From assembly GCF_029813775.1 (NCBI RefSeq), contig NZ_JARVKW010000040.1, positions 1 through 59,337 on the forward strand: 59,337 bases of DNA, read 5' to 3'. This document shows positions 49,891 to 59,276 of this stretch, one piece after another (positions within the stretch are counted from its first letter, which is position 1; every line of letters begins with the position of its first letter). Both the position numbers and the translations under genes were made by a program. This DNA comes from Streptomyces sp. DH24. Lineage in GTDB: Bacteria > Actinomycetota > Actinomycetes > Streptomycetales > Streptomycetaceae. A model generated the notes under the pieces. That model saw nothing but the letters and a program-made list of their open reading frames with translations, did no database searches and was not told the origin of the DNA.

Positions 49891-51090
49891 ATGACGCCGA
49901 ACCAGGCCAGCGCGGGCGACCTGCTGCAGCTGATCCGCAGCGGCCGGGCCAACACCCGCGCCGACCTGCAACACGTCACCGGACTGTCCCGCTCCACCGT
50001 CGGCCAGCGCCTGGACCTGCTCAACCGCGCCGGGTGGCTGCGGCACACCAGCGGCACCTCCACCGGCGGCCGCCCGTCCCACCGCATCGACTTCGATCCC
50101 GCCCACGCGTCGGTCGTCGCCGTCGACCTGGGAACCCGGCACGCGCGCCTCGCCGTCCTCGACCTGACCGGCACCGTCCTCGCCGAGCGCACCGGGCCCC
50201 TGGACATCACCGAGGGCCCCGAGCACGTGCTGGACCGGATGGCGGCGTCTTTCCCCGGTCTGATCGCCGCCGCCGGTGTCGAAGGCGCCGCTGTCTGCGG
50301 CATCGGCCTGTGCGTGCCCGGCCCGGTCGACTGGGAGACCGGCCGGGTCGTGGAACCCCCCAGCATGCCCGGCTGGGACCAGTACCCGGTCCGCGAACGC
50401 CTCCAGCGGGCCTACGCCGAACACGTGGGCCCCAGCATGGAGGAGGGTCCCGTCCCCGTCTTCGTCGACAACGACGCCAACCTCATGGCGCTGGCCGAGC
50501 ACCAGGCCAACCACCGGGACTGCTCGGCCTTCGTCCTGGTCAAGGCGTCCACCGGCATCGGCGCGGGAGTCGTCATCGGCAACCAGGTCTTCCGGGGCGT
50601 CGACGGCGGTGCCGGCGACATCGGGCACATCCGGCTCCACGACCGGCCCGACGCCGTGTGCACCTGCGGCTCGCGCGGCTGCCTGGCCGCCGTCGCCAGC
50701 GGGCGGGCGCTGGCCGGACAGCTGTCGGAGCTCGGCCTGGACACCGCGTCCGGGTCCGACGTCGGCCGTCTCCTCGCCGAGGGCCACCCGGACGCCGTCC
50801 GCCTCACCCGGGAGGCCGGCCGGCGGGTCGGCGAGGTCCTCGTCACCGTCGTCACCCTCCTCAACCCCGGGGTGCTCATGCTGGCCGGCGACCTCTCCGG
50901 GGTGCCCTTCATGACCGGGGTGCGCGAACTGCTGTACCAGCGTGCGATGCCCCGCAGCACGGGCAGCCTCCAGATCGTCACCTCACGTCTCGGCGACCAC
51001 GCCGGTCTGATCGGAGCCGCGGCCATGGTCGTGGAGTTCCTCTACTCGGCAGCCAGTGCCGACGCCCGCCTCAACCGCCTCGCGTCCTGA
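49891..51090 (+). CDS. ROK-family transcriptional regulator
   Basis: Protein of 399 residues: N-terminal winged HTH (RADLQHVTGLSRSTVGQRLDLL, then GGRPSHRIDF) fused to a ROK sugar-binding/kinase-like domain (VAVDLGTRHARLAVLDLTG, VFVDNDANLMALAEH, ASTGIGAGVVI) with the zinc site CTCGSRGCLAAVASG. The DNA-binding domain marks it as a regulator rather than a kinase, the same build as XylR/NagC types. ATG 49891 (MTPNQAS) has GGGAG at good distance; ATG 49876 is an alternative. Probably senses the imported sugar and controls both arms of the divergon. Confidence 0.9.
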   Translation: MTPNQASAGDLLQLIRSGRANTRADLQHVTGLSRSTVGQRLDLLNRAGWLRHTSGTSTGGRPSHRIDFDPAHASVVAVDLGTRHARLAVLDLTGTVLAERTGPLDITEGPEHVLDRMAASFPGLIAAAGVEGAAVCGIGLCVPGPVDWETGRVVEPPSMPGWDQYPVRERLQRAYAEHVGPSMEEGPVPVFVDNDANLMALAEHQANHRDCSAFVLVKASTGIGAGVVIGNQVFRGVDGGAGDIGHIRLHDRPDAVCTCGSRGCLAAVASGRALAGQLSELGLDTASGSDVGRLLAEGHPDAVRLTREAGRRVGEVLVTVVTLLNPGVLMLAGDLSGVPFMTGVRELLYQRAMPRSTGSLQIVTSRLGDHAGLIGAAAMVVEFLYSAASADARLNRLAS

Positions 51091-51123
51091 CCGCGCAGGC
51101 CACCGCACGCAGACAGGAACCAC

Positions 51124-52017
51124 GTGACCCGCACATCCGCTCCCTGGCCCCACCGACCCGTGGACGTCGGTCTCGTGGGCGCCGGCCCCTGGGCCAGGGC
51201 CATGCACGCCCGCATGCTCGCGGCCGGCCCCGAGACGCGGCTGGCCGCCGTCTGGGCACGCCGCATCGAAGCCGCGCAGCAGGCCGCTGCTCCCTACGGC
51301 GCCCGCGTGGCGACCACGTTCGACGAGCTGCTCGACAGCTGCGAGGCCGTCGCCTTCGCCGTCCCGCCCGCCGTCCAGGCCGAACTGGCCCCGCTCGCCG
51401 CGAAACGGGGGAAGGCCCTGCTCCTGGAGAAACCCCTCGGCCCGGACCTGCCGTCGGCACGACGACTCGCGGACGCCGTCGCCGACGCCGGTGTCGTCTC
51501 CCAACTCGTCCTGACCAAGCGGTATCACCCCGCCACGCGGGCCTTCCTGGACGCGGCCCGGACCGTCGACGTGGCCGGCGCCCGCGCCTGCTACCTCCAC
51601 GGCGCGTTCCTCGGCGGCGACCTCGCCACCGGCTGGCGCCTGGAGCACGGCGCCCTGCTCGACCTCGGCCCGCACCTCCTGGACCTCCTCGACGCCGCGG
51701 TCGGTCCGGTCGTCCACGTCCGCGGCACGGGGGACCCGCGCCACTGGATCGAGCTGACCTGCGAACACGCCAACGGCGCCGTGAGCCAGGCCTCCCTGTC
51801 CGGCTCGGTGAACGTGCCGCGGGTCCGCACCCGCGTGGAGCTCTACGGCGCCAGGCCGCCGGTCGTCTACGACACCGCCGGATTCGACCACGAGGAGTGC
51901 TGGCCCGTCCTGCGCCGCGAGTTCGCCACCGCCGTGCGCACGCACACCGCGACCGGACTCGACGCACGGCGGGGCCTGTACCTTCAGACCCTCATCGAAC
52001 GGGCCATGGAGAATTGA
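51124..52017 (+). CDS. Gfo/Idh/MocA-family oxidoreductase
   Basis: NAD(P)-dependent sugar or cyclitol dehydrogenase of 297 residues. Rossmann motif VGLVGAGPWARAMHARML, the catalytic-lysine motif LLLEKPLG, and the substrate domain with HLLDLLDAAVG. It is shorter than the usual 330-380 residues. GTG start behind CAGGAAC. Located in the same rightward arm as the ABC transporter and ROK regulator, so it likely oxidises the imported glycoside or its product, perhaps at C3, in concert with the TIM-barrel enzyme of the leftward arm. Confidence 0.88.
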   Translation: MTRTSAPWPHRPVDVGLVGAGPWARAMHARMLAAGPETRLAAVWARRIEAAQQAAAPYGARVATTFDELLDSCEAVAFAVPPAVQAELAPLAAKRGKALLLEKPLGPDLPSARRLADAVADAGVVSQLVLTKRYHPATRAFLDAARTVDVAGARACYLHGAFLGGDLATGWRLEHGALLDLGPHLLDLLDAAVGPVVHVRGTGDPRHWIELTCEHANGAVSQASLSGSVNVPRVRTRVELYGARPPVVYDTAGFDHEECWPVLRREFATAVRTHTATGLDARRGLYLQTLIERAMEN

Positions 52018-52055
52018 CGCCAGTGTCCGCCGCACCGGACGGCAAGGAGTCCCGC

Positions 52056-52682
52056 ATGCTGATCGAACACCGGGGGAGACGACCGGTCGTCCCGGAGTCC
52101 GCCCATGTCGCCCCCTCCGCCACCCTGTGCGGCGCGGTCGTGCTCGGCGAGGGCGCACGGGTGCTGCACGGCGCCGTGCTCACCGCCGAGGACGGCGAGA
52201 TCCGTGTCGGCGAGAACACGGTCGTGATGGAGAACGCGCTGGTGCGCGGCCGGGCCCGGCACCCGGCGGTGATCGGCGACGCCGTACTGATCGGTCCGCA
52301 CGCCCACGTCAACGGCGCAACGGTCGAGGACGAGGTCTTCGTCGCCACCGGCGCCTCGCCGTTCCCCGGCTCGGTGGCCGGAGCGGGAGCCGAACTGCGG
52401 ATCAACAGCGTGCTGCACGTCAACTCGAAGCTCGCGCCCGGCACGGTGCTGCCCATCGGCTGGATCGCGGCGGGCGACCCGGCACGCCTGTTCGCCCCGG
52501 GACAGCACGACGAACTCTGGGAAGTGCAGCGGGAGTTGGACTTCCCGGGCACGGTGTACGGAGTCTCCCGCGACACACCGATGCGCGACATCATGGCCCG
52601 GCAGAGCGCCTACTACGGCACTCACCGGGACGACCGCGTCCTCGACGCGGACGACGCGGACGGCACGGACGCAGCCGACTGA
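52056..52682 (+). CDS. Gamma-carbonic-anhydrase-like hexapeptide-repeat protein
   Basis: Protein of 208 residues with a left-handed beta-helix: VVLGEGARVLHGAVLTAEDG, IRVGENTVVMENALVRGRAR, AVIGDAVLIGPHAHVNGATV. Two of the three zinc histidines expected of gamma-carbonic anhydrases can be placed at RHPAVIG and PHAHVNG, so metal binding is plausible. Starts at ATG behind AAGGAG; an upstream GTG at 52024 would add 11 residues. Last gene of the rightward arm. Either a carbonic anhydrase/transferase homologue or a scaffold; role in the pathway unknown. Confidence 0.8.
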   Translation: MLIEHRGRRPVVPESAHVAPSATLCGAVVLGEGARVLHGAVLTAEDGEIRVGENTVVMENALVRGRARHPAVIGDAVLIGPHAHVNGATVEDEVFVATGASPFPGSVAGAGAELRINSVLHVNSKLAPGTVLPIGWIAAGDPARLFAPGQHDELWEVQRELDFPGTVYGVSRDTPMRDIMARQSAYYGTHRDDRVLDADDADGTDAAD

Positions 52683-52823
52683 GCGGGATTCTCCCTCCCG
52701 CGGGGACCTCTCACCTTGCGCCGACCCCTCAGCCCTCTCGACCCCGTCGGCCGACTGGCGACGACTCACCGGCGTGCGCCGCGGCCTCGGGTGGCCCGGC
52801 CGGTCGCCCGGTGACGGCGGTGG

Positions 52824-54269
52824 TCAGTCCACCGGCGGCATCTCGGACGGGCGCGAGTCCAGGCCCGTGCGGCGGTTGACCCAGGAGCCGCGGGTGAAGT
52901 CGGGAACGGCGACCGGGCGTCCGCCCGCGGTCAGGGACCTGACGCTCAGGGGAATGGGGGAGCACCACGCGGCGGAGTCGTACACGTCGATGTCCGGGAC
53001 GAGTCCGGCGCGCATGAGCTGCACCGTGCGCCACTGCAGGACGTAGTCCATGCCGCCGTGGCCGCCGTTGTTGGCCGCGTCGTCACCGATCTTCGTCCAG
53101 AGCCAGTGGTCGAACTCCTTGCGGTACGGGGCGAAGTCGGCCCAGGCGTGCTTGCTGTGGTCGGGCTCGACGTAGACGCGCGCGCCGGTGGCGGACGTGC
53201 CGGCGTAGTCCTCGAAGATGCCGCGGGTTCCGGCAATGGTGTTGATCCGGCTGTAGGGCCGCGGGGAGCTGACGTCGTGTTCGGCGCGGATCACCCGGCT
53301 CTTGGCCGTGTCGATGAGGCAGGTGATCAGGTCGCCGTTGACGTAGGTCTCCTTCCACGACGGGTGGGACCTGTCGACGAAGCGCTCACGGTAGTCGGCG
53401 AGGCCCTTGGGTTCGGTGGAGGTGGCCCGCAGGGTGGTCATCCGGTCCCCGCGGTTGATGTCCATGGCGGCCGCGACGGGCGCGAGACCGTGCATGGGGT
53501 AGAAGGACGCGATGCTGCGGGTGTGCCACATGCGTCGCCACGCGTCCGTGTAGTACGTGTCGGAGAACAGCAGGGCGCGCAGGTCGTGCAGGTATCCGCC
53601 GTGGCCGTTGGTGATCTCGCCGAACATCCCGTCGTGGGCCATCTTGAGGATCGCCAGCTCGTTGCGGCCGTAGCTGCAGTTCTCCGCGAGCATCAGGTGC
53701 CTGCGGGTGCGTTCGCAGGTGTCCACGAGGTCCCACAGCTCGTGCAGCTCGGTGGCGACGGGCAGTTCGACCATGACGTGCTTGCCGGCCAGCAGCGCGG
53801 CTCTGCCCTGTTCGTAGTGGAACTCCCACGGGGTGGCGATGTAGACGAGGTCGATGTCCTCGCGGCGCAGCATCCGCTCGTACGCGGTGGCGGAGCCGCC
53901 GTACTCGGCGGGCCGCGGTTCGCCCACGGCGGCCAGCCGGTCGGCGGTGCGCCGGGCCCGGTCCGCGCGGATGTCGCAGACCGCGGTGACGGTGCAGCCG
54001 GGGACGGCTGCCCAGCCGGTGCTCATGCCCGATCCGCGGTTGCCCAGGCCGATGAGGCCGACCCGGACGGTCCGGTGGGAGTCGAAGGCGACGTTGATCA
54101 TCGACTTCTGGCCGCTGTGGCGCCTCGGCTCCGCGGCGCCGTCCGGCAGGCGCGAGGGGGCCGCGGGGACGGCGGAGGCGGGGCCGGCGCCGAATCCGGC
54201 GAGGGTCGCGCCGGTGACCAGGGCTCCGCCCATGAGCGAACGGCGGGAGACTTCGGGGATCTCAGGCAT
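52824..54269 (-). CDS. Tat-exported GH109-type Gfo/Idh/MocA protein
   Basis: Protein of 481 residues. Twin-arginine signal SRRSLMGGALVTGATLAGFG, then an NAD-binding domain (VGLIGLGNRGSG, 69-81), TPWEFHYEQG, and VELPVATELHELWDLV in place of the usual EKP motif. ENCSYGRNELAILKM and the HDL/AHDV segments match GH109 alpha-N-acetylgalactosaminidases, which cleave by transient NAD+-dependent oxidation at C3. Tat export fits a protein that must fold around NAD before secretion. The ATG has GAGGAG 9 bases upstream and TTGACA about 70 bases upstream. Substrate assignment rests on family resemblance. Confidence 0.82.
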   Translation of the reverse strand: MPEIPEVSRRSLMGGALVTGATLAGFGAGPASAVPAAPSRLPDGAAEPRRHSGQKSMINVAFDSHRTVRVGLIGLGNRGSGMSTGWAAVPGCTVTAVCDIRADRARRTADRLAAVGEPRPAEYGGSATAYERMLRREDIDLVYIATPWEFHYEQGRAALLAGKHVMVELPVATELHELWDLVDTCERTRRHLMLAENCSYGRNELAILKMAHDGMFGEITNGHGGYLHDLRALLFSDTYYTDAWRRMWHTRSIASFYPMHGLAPVAAAMDINRGDRMTTLRATSTEPKGLADYRERFVDRSHPSWKETYVNGDLITCLIDTAKSRVIRAEHDVSSPRPYSRINTIAGTRGIFEDYAGTSATGARVYVEPDHSKHAWADFAPYRKEFDHWLWTKIGDDAANNGGHGGMDYVLQWRTVQLMRAGLVPDIDVYDSAAWCSPIPLSVRSLTAGGRPVAVPDFTRGSWVNRRTGLDSRPSEMPPVD

Positions 54270-54336
54270 GCGTACGACGCTCCTCGTGAGTGACCGACTG
54301 GCTCCTGCGGAACGACTGTGGCGAGCCGACAACTCC

Positions 54337-54395
54337 GTGTCAATAGATGCTCATTGGAAGGCTGGAGTAATCAGAAACGAGCAAGAAGGGGGAAG
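54337..54395 (-). promoter_or_regulatory. GH109 promoter and candidate DeoR-type site
   Basis: On the minus strand TTGACA (54342-54337) is followed 17 bases later by CACAGT as a possible -10. Just upstream, the minus strand of 54367-54395 carries CTTC, CTTGC and GTTTC pyrimidine runs like the spaced TTTC elements bound by AgaR/GlpR-type regulators. Confidence 0.4.
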
Positions 54396-54504
54396 TTGCC
54401 GCGCGCACGTGTCACCCGCCTGACGGATCGAGGGCGTTGTCGTGCCGTCCTGGCTCTCGAACCGGTGTGCCGACGGGGACGGTGTGCTGCCGGTCAGGCG
54501 CGCG

Positions 54505-55290
54505 TCACACGCACAGCACGTCGATGCCTCGGCCGGAAATCTCCTCGACGATGTCCCGCGGCGCGTCCTTGTCCGTCACGAGCACCGACACGGCGCTCAT
54601 CTCGCACACCAGGGCGAAGGCCCGGCGCCCCAGTTTGGACGAGTCGGCCACGACGATCACCTTGTTCGCGCACTCCGCGAGAGCGCGGTTGGCACCGGCC
54701 TCCGACTCGTCGTGGGTGGCCGTTCCCAGGCGGGGGTGAACGGCGTCCACCCCCAGGATCGTGTAGTCCAGCGCCAGGTTGTCGAGGACGCTGTTCACCA
54801 GCGGGCCGACGAGTTCGTAGGAGTTCGGCCGGGCCACCCCGCCGGTCACGACGATCTTCACGTGCGGGCGGACCGCGAGTTCGTTGGCGATGTTGATCGC
54901 GTTGGTGACGACGGTCAGGGTGATGCCCCCGCTCTCGCCGGCCGGGCCGGGCCGCATCGCCAGTTCCCGGGCCACCTCGGACGTCGTGGTGCCTCCGTTG
55001 ATCCCCACGGTGGAACCCGACGGGATCAGTTCGGCGGCGGCCTTGGCGATGCGCAGCTTCTCGTCGGCCCTGCGGGCCACCTTGTACCGCAGGGGCAGGT
55101 CGTAGGCGACAGCGCTCACCACGGCGCCGCCCCGGGTGCGCGTCAGCAGGTTCTGCCGGGCGAGTTCGTCCAGGTCCCGCCGGATCGTGGCAGCGGAGCA
55201 GTTCAGTCGCTCGGCGGCCTCCAGCACGTCGATCCGGCGCTCCTCGCCGAGGATTTCGAGCAGTTGGGTCCACCGCGCATGTGCCGCCAC
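54505..55290 (-). CDS. DeoR/GlpR-family sugar repressor
   Basis: Protein of 261 residues. DeoR HTH at 1-58 (RIDVLEAAERLNCSAATIRRDLDELARQ, RGGAV) and a ribose-5-phosphate-isomerase-like sensor domain (GINGGTTTSEVAREL, TVVTNAINIANEL, VVTGGVARPNSYELVGPL, VVADSSKLGRRAF). Such proteins sense sugar phosphates. It lies between the GH109-type and GH31 genes, on the same strand as the former and divergent from the latter, so it probably controls both; an AgaR-like response to GalNAc-6-phosphate would fit but is inference. Confidence 0.9.
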   Translation of the reverse strand: MAAHARWTQLLEILGEERRIDVLEAAERLNCSAATIRRDLDELARQNLLTRTRGGAVVSAVAYDLPLRYKVARRADEKLRIAKAAAELIPSGSTVGINGGTTTSEVARELAMRPGPAGESGGITLTVVTNAINIANELAVRPHVKIVVTGGVARPNSYELVGPLVNSVLDNLALDYTILGVDAVHPRLGTATHDESEAGANRALAECANKVIVVADSSKLGRRAFALVCEMSAVSVLVTDKDAPRDIVEEISGRGIDVLCV

Positions 55291-55613
55291 TCGTTCCTCC
55301 TCGCTCGTGCCGGGAGTCTATCCCGCGCCGATCTGCGCGAAGAGGGCGATCGTCGGCCCACGGCGTCGCGTGCTCCGCGCGGGCCGGCACATGCCGCGAA
55401 GGCCACCCGTACCCGAGTCGCCATGCTCGCGGATGCAAGGAACGAGGATGTTGCGCACAACTCTTGTCACTCCTCGCTGGTTCGGTGGACGATGGCGCCG
55501 TCCACGGTCGCTCAGTCGCCGTCAAGAGCCCTCAGACGGCACGCAGTTGCAGGATGCCGCCCCTCGCTCCGGCCCTCGTCGCACCGATCCCCGCAGATTT
55601 GGAGCGTTCCTCC
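55291..55613. other. 323-base divergent region, DeoR gene / GH31 gene
   Basis: No gene. It must hold the GH31 promoter and that of the DeoR gene. A GTTG-CGCA-CAAC inverted element lies at about 55452-55463, and the ribosome site GGAG of GH31 at 55601-55604. I find no clear -10/-35 pair. Confidence 0.45.
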
Positions 55614-58600
55614 ATGAGACCTGGCCCTCGAAGAAGTCTCCTCGTGGCCGCCCTGGCGGCGCTGCTGGTCGGAGGTGTCCCCGCCGCGCTGCCCGCCGGC
55701 GCGGCAGCACCCGCCGCCGAGCCGGACACCGGCCGTCTCGGGGACCTCACCGGCTTCCGTGCCGACGGCGACACCTACACCGTGGAGTCCGGCCCGGCCA
55801 GGCTGCGCATCGACTTCCAGGACGAGGACCTCTTCCGCGTCCACCTCGCTCCCGACGGGCGGTTCGGCGACCCGGCCAACGAAGACCCGGCGGACCCGAA
55901 GGCACCCGACGCCGACATCGTCGTCAAACGCGACTACCGGGGCGCCGGCTCGACGTACTCCGAGTCGGACGACGCGTACACCATCCGTACCGACGAGGCG
56001 GTGCTGACCGTCACCAAATCGCCGGTCACGCTGACCCTGGCGGACGACAGCGGCAAGCCGCTGTGGCGGGAGAGCGCGCCGCTGTCCTGGTCCGGCGACG
56101 GCACGGTGCAGACCCTCGAACAGGGGCAGCGCGAGCAGTTCTTCGGCGGCGGCATGCAGAACGGGCGGTTCAGCCACCGGGGCGAGACGATCGACATCGA
56201 CCGCGACTACAACTGGAACGAGGGCGGCAACCCGAACGCGGTGCCGTTCTACCTCTCCAGCCAGGGCTACGGCGTCCTGCGCAACACCTTCGCGCCCGGC
56301 CGCTACGACTTCGGCGCCCCCGTACGCACGACCCACCGTGAACAGCGCTTCGACGCCTACTACTTCGTCGGTGACGCCCGGCAGGTCATCGACGGCTACA
56401 CCGAACTGACCGGCCGTCCCGCGATGATGCCGATGTACGCGCTGGAGGTCGGCGACGCCGACTGCTACCTCCACAACGCCAACCGCGGCGAACGGAAGAC
56501 CCTGCGCGACGCGCAGGCGATCGCCGACGGCTACGCGGACCGGGGCATCCCGCTCGGCTGGACGCTCGTCAACGACGGCTACGGCTGCGGCTACGAGGAC
56601 CTGCCGGAGACCGGCAGGATGCTGAACGACCGCGGCAGCGAACTCGGGCTGTGGACCGAGTCGGAGCTCACCGAGCAGGAGTCCGAGGTCCGCGCCGGGG
56701 TGCGGGTCCGCAAGACCGACGTGGCCTGGGTCGGCCCGGGCTACCGCTTCGCGCTCGACGCCTGCGAGAAGGCGCGCGGCGGCATCGAGGAGCACAGTGC
56801 CGACCGCGCCACCGTGCTGACCATCGAGGGCTGGGCCGGTACCCAGCGCTGCGGCGCGATGTGGAGCGGTGACCAGTCCGGCTCCTGGGACTACATCCGC
56901 TGGCAGATCCCGACGTACGCCGGCTCCACGATGTCCGGGCAGCACATGACCACCGGCGACATCGACGGCATCTTCGGCGGCAGCGCCGAGACCTATGTGC
57001 GTGATCTGCAGTGGAAGGCGTTCCTGCCGATGACCTACTCGATGAGCGGCTGGGCGGCGAGCGACAAGCAGCCGTGGCGCCACGGGGAGCCGTACGCGGC
57101 CGTCAACAAGAAGTACCTGCTGCTGCACGAGCGGCTGCTGCCGTACTTCTACACGCACACGGCCCAGGCCGCGAAGACGGGCGTCGGACCCACCCGGCCG
57201 CTCTACCTCAACTACCCGGACGACCCGGCGACCTGGGGCGACAAGGCGAAGTACGAGTTCCTGGCCGGCGACGACTTCCTGGTCGCGCCGGTGTACGAGG
57301 ACAGCGACGTCCGCGACGGGATCCATCTGCCCGCGGGCCGCTGGGTCGACTACTGGACGGGCCGGGTGTACGAGGGCGGTCGGACGCTCGACGGCTACCG
57401 GGTGCCGCTGGACACGCTGCCGCTGTTCGTGCGGGCGGGCGCGATCGTCCCGATGTTCCCCGAGGGCACCACCGACTGGCAGCAGGGCAAGCGGGCGGGA
57501 CGCCTGGACCTGGACGTCTACCCCGAGGGCGACTCCTCCTTCGTCCACTACGAGGACGACGGCCGCACCCGGGCGCACGCCGAGGGCGCCTGGGCCACCC
57601 AGAAGTTCGAGGTGAGCGCACCCAGGGCGCGGGAGCGGGGCCCGGTCGAGGTCCGCGTCGGCGCGCTGGAGGGCACCTACGACGGGAAGCCGGACCAGCG
57701 GCGTTACGGCCTGACCGTGCACACCCACAGCGCACCGGCGACCGTGAGCGTCGGCCGGCAGCGGCTGGCGGAATCCGGATCGGCGGCCGAGCTGAAGGCG
57801 GCGGGCTCGGGCTGGTACTACGACGAGCCGACCGGCACCGTGCACATCACGACGGAGAAGACCGCGACCGACCGGCCGCTGACGGTGCGGATCGACGGGG
57901 CGGGCTCCGTCGGCGGCACCCACCCGCAGGACCGGGCCGTCGGCCTGGAAGCCACGACCGCCGTTGTCGCCGCGACCGGCGAAACCCAGGAAGTGAAGGC
58001 GACGTTCGCCAACGGCACCGGCAAGCCCGTGGCCGTGACCGGCACCGCCGTAGACGCGCCCGACGGCTGGGAGGTCCGCCCGGCGGGGCCGACCTCCACC
58101 AAGGCGCTGGCCGACGGCGCGGCCTTCACCGCGCGCTTCTCGCTGACCCCGCCCCGGGGCGCCGATCCGGGCCGCTACGAGATCAAGGCCTCCGTCGCCT
58201 ACGAGACCCGCGACGGCCGGTACGCCGTACAGGACCGGACCGGCACCACACTGGCCCATCCCTCGCTCGCCTCGGCCGCCGACAACATCGGCGTGACCGA
58301 AGCGGACAGTCCCGGGCCCGGTGACATCGACGGCGGCGGCTCCAGCTTCATCGCCGAGCGCCTCGCCGAGAAGGGCGTGTCGCCGGGTGCCACCGTCCAG
58401 GCCAACGGCTTCACCTTCGACTGGCCCGACGCCAGGCCCGGCACGGTGGACAACGTCACCGGCAGCGGACAGACCATCAAGGTGCCCGGACAGCGCAAGG
58501 GCAACGCGCTGGCCTTCCTCGGCACCGGCACCAGCGGCTCGGCGGCCGGAACGGCGACCGTCCACTACACCGACGGCTCCACGGCCGAGGCGACCCTGGG

Positions 58601-59243
58601 CTTCCCCAACTGGTGCTGTCTGCCCACCGACCGCTACGGCGCCAGGATCGCCGTCAGCACCAAGGGCAAGAACACCCCGTCCGGACCGGCGTACCCGACC
58701 GTGGACTATCGCCTCTACACCAAGACGCTGCGCGTCGACCCGGCCAAGGAGGTCGCCGCGGTCACCCTCCCCGCCAACAGCGCCGTGCACGTCTTCGCGA
58801 TGACCGTCGGCAACGAGGAGGCGGTCCCGCCGCCGATCGCCGACGGGCAGTACACACTGGGCAACGAGGGCGGCGCGGGGCAGTTGGAGGCGCCCGGTGA
58901 CACCAGTGCGGGACAGCTGCGGCTCGGTGAACCGTCCCCCTCACCCGCGCAGAAGTGGAACGTCACCCGCAACGACGACGACGGCTCCTACCAGATCAAA
59001 AACGCCGGCAGCGGACTGTGCGCGGACGTCGCGGGCAGCGCGCAGTCCAGTGGCGTGCAGGTGGTCCAGTACACCTGCACGGGCAACGCCAACCAGCGCT
59101 GGACGATCAGCGCCGAGGGCGGACGGCTGACCCTGAAGGCGAAGCACAGCGGCCTGTCGCTGACCGCCACGTCCGCCGGACCGGTCGTCCAGGCCACCGA
59201 CACCGGCACCCCCGCGCAACGCTGGCGCGCCACGGCCACCTGA
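55614..59243 (+). CDS. Secreted multidomain GH31 enzyme, alpha-N-acetylgalactosaminidase-like
   Basis: Extracellular hydrolase of 1209 residues. Signal peptide 1-32 (SLLVAALAALLVGGVPAALP), N-terminal sandwich to about 265, GH31 barrel about 270-610 with nucleophile Asp369 in VRKTDVAWVG and acid/base Asp420 in MWSGDQSGSWDYIRW. LEVGDADCYLH, NDGYGCGY, LTIEGWAGTQR and DGIFGGSAETYVRDLQWKAF are features I associate with GH31 alpha-GalNAcases rather than alpha-glucosidases. Then a proximal/distal sandwich, a NEW3 module (about 782-875), another beta module (about 890-1075) and a ricin-type lectin (about 1080-1209; QKW, QRW repeats). Beside a GH109-type gene. Exact specificity unproven. Confidence 0.88.
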   Translation: MRPGPRRSLLVAALAALLVGGVPAALPAGAAAPAAEPDTGRLGDLTGFRADGDTYTVESGPARLRIDFQDEDLFRVHLAPDGRFGDPANEDPADPKAPDADIVVKRDYRGAGSTYSESDDAYTIRTDEAVLTVTKSPVTLTLADDSGKPLWRESAPLSWSGDGTVQTLEQGQREQFFGGGMQNGRFSHRGETIDIDRDYNWNEGGNPNAVPFYLSSQGYGVLRNTFAPGRYDFGAPVRTTHREQRFDAYYFVGDARQVIDGYTELTGRPAMMPMYALEVGDADCYLHNANRGERKTLRDAQAIADGYADRGIPLGWTLVNDGYGCGYEDLPETGRMLNDRGSELGLWTESELTEQESEVRAGVRVRKTDVAWVGPGYRFALDACEKARGGIEEHSADRATVLTIEGWAGTQRCGAMWSGDQSGSWDYIRWQIPTYAGSTMSGQHMTTGDIDGIFGGSAETYVRDLQWKAFLPMTYSMSGWAASDKQPWRHGEPYAAVNKKYLLLHERLLPYFYTHTAQAAKTGVGPTRPLYLNYPDDPATWGDKAKYEFLAGDDFLVAPVYEDSDVRDGIHLPAGRWVDYWTGRVYEGGRTLDGYRVPLDTLPLFVRAGAIVPMFPEGTTDWQQGKRAGRLDLDVYPEGDSSFVHYEDDGRTRAHAEGAWATQKFEVSAPRARERGPVEVRVGALEGTYDGKPDQRRYGLTVHTHSAPATVSVGRQRLAESGSAAELKAAGSGWYYDEPTGTVHITTEKTATDRPLTVRIDGAGSVGGTHPQDRAVGLEATTAVVAATGETQEVKATFANGTGKPVAVTGTAVDAPDGWEVRPAGPTSTKALADGAAFTARFSLTPPRGADPGRYEIKASVAYETRDGRYAVQDRTGTTLAHPSLASAADNIGVTEADSPGPGDIDGGGSSFIAERLAEKGVSPGATVQANGFTFDWPDARPGTVDNVTGSGQTIKVPGQRKGNALAFLGTGTSGSAAGTATVHYTDGSTAEATLGFPNWCCLPTDRYGARIAVSTKGKNTPSGPAYPTVDYRLYTKTLRVDPAKEVAAVTLPANSAVHVFAMTVGNEEAVPPPIADGQYTLGNEGGAGQLEAPGDTSAGQLRLGEPSPSPAQKWNVTRNDDDGSYQIKNAGSGLCADVAGSAQSSGVQVVQYTCTGNANQRWTISAEGGRLTLKAKHSGLSLTATSAGPVVQATDTGTPAQRWRATAT

Positions 59244-59276
59244 CCCACGGCGACGGTCCGTCGCCCACCCCGCACA

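Noticed and set aside
55512..58790. Open frame of 1092 codons on the minus strand
   Set aside because: Antisense to the GH31 gene, whose signal peptide and both catalytic Asp motifs are clear.
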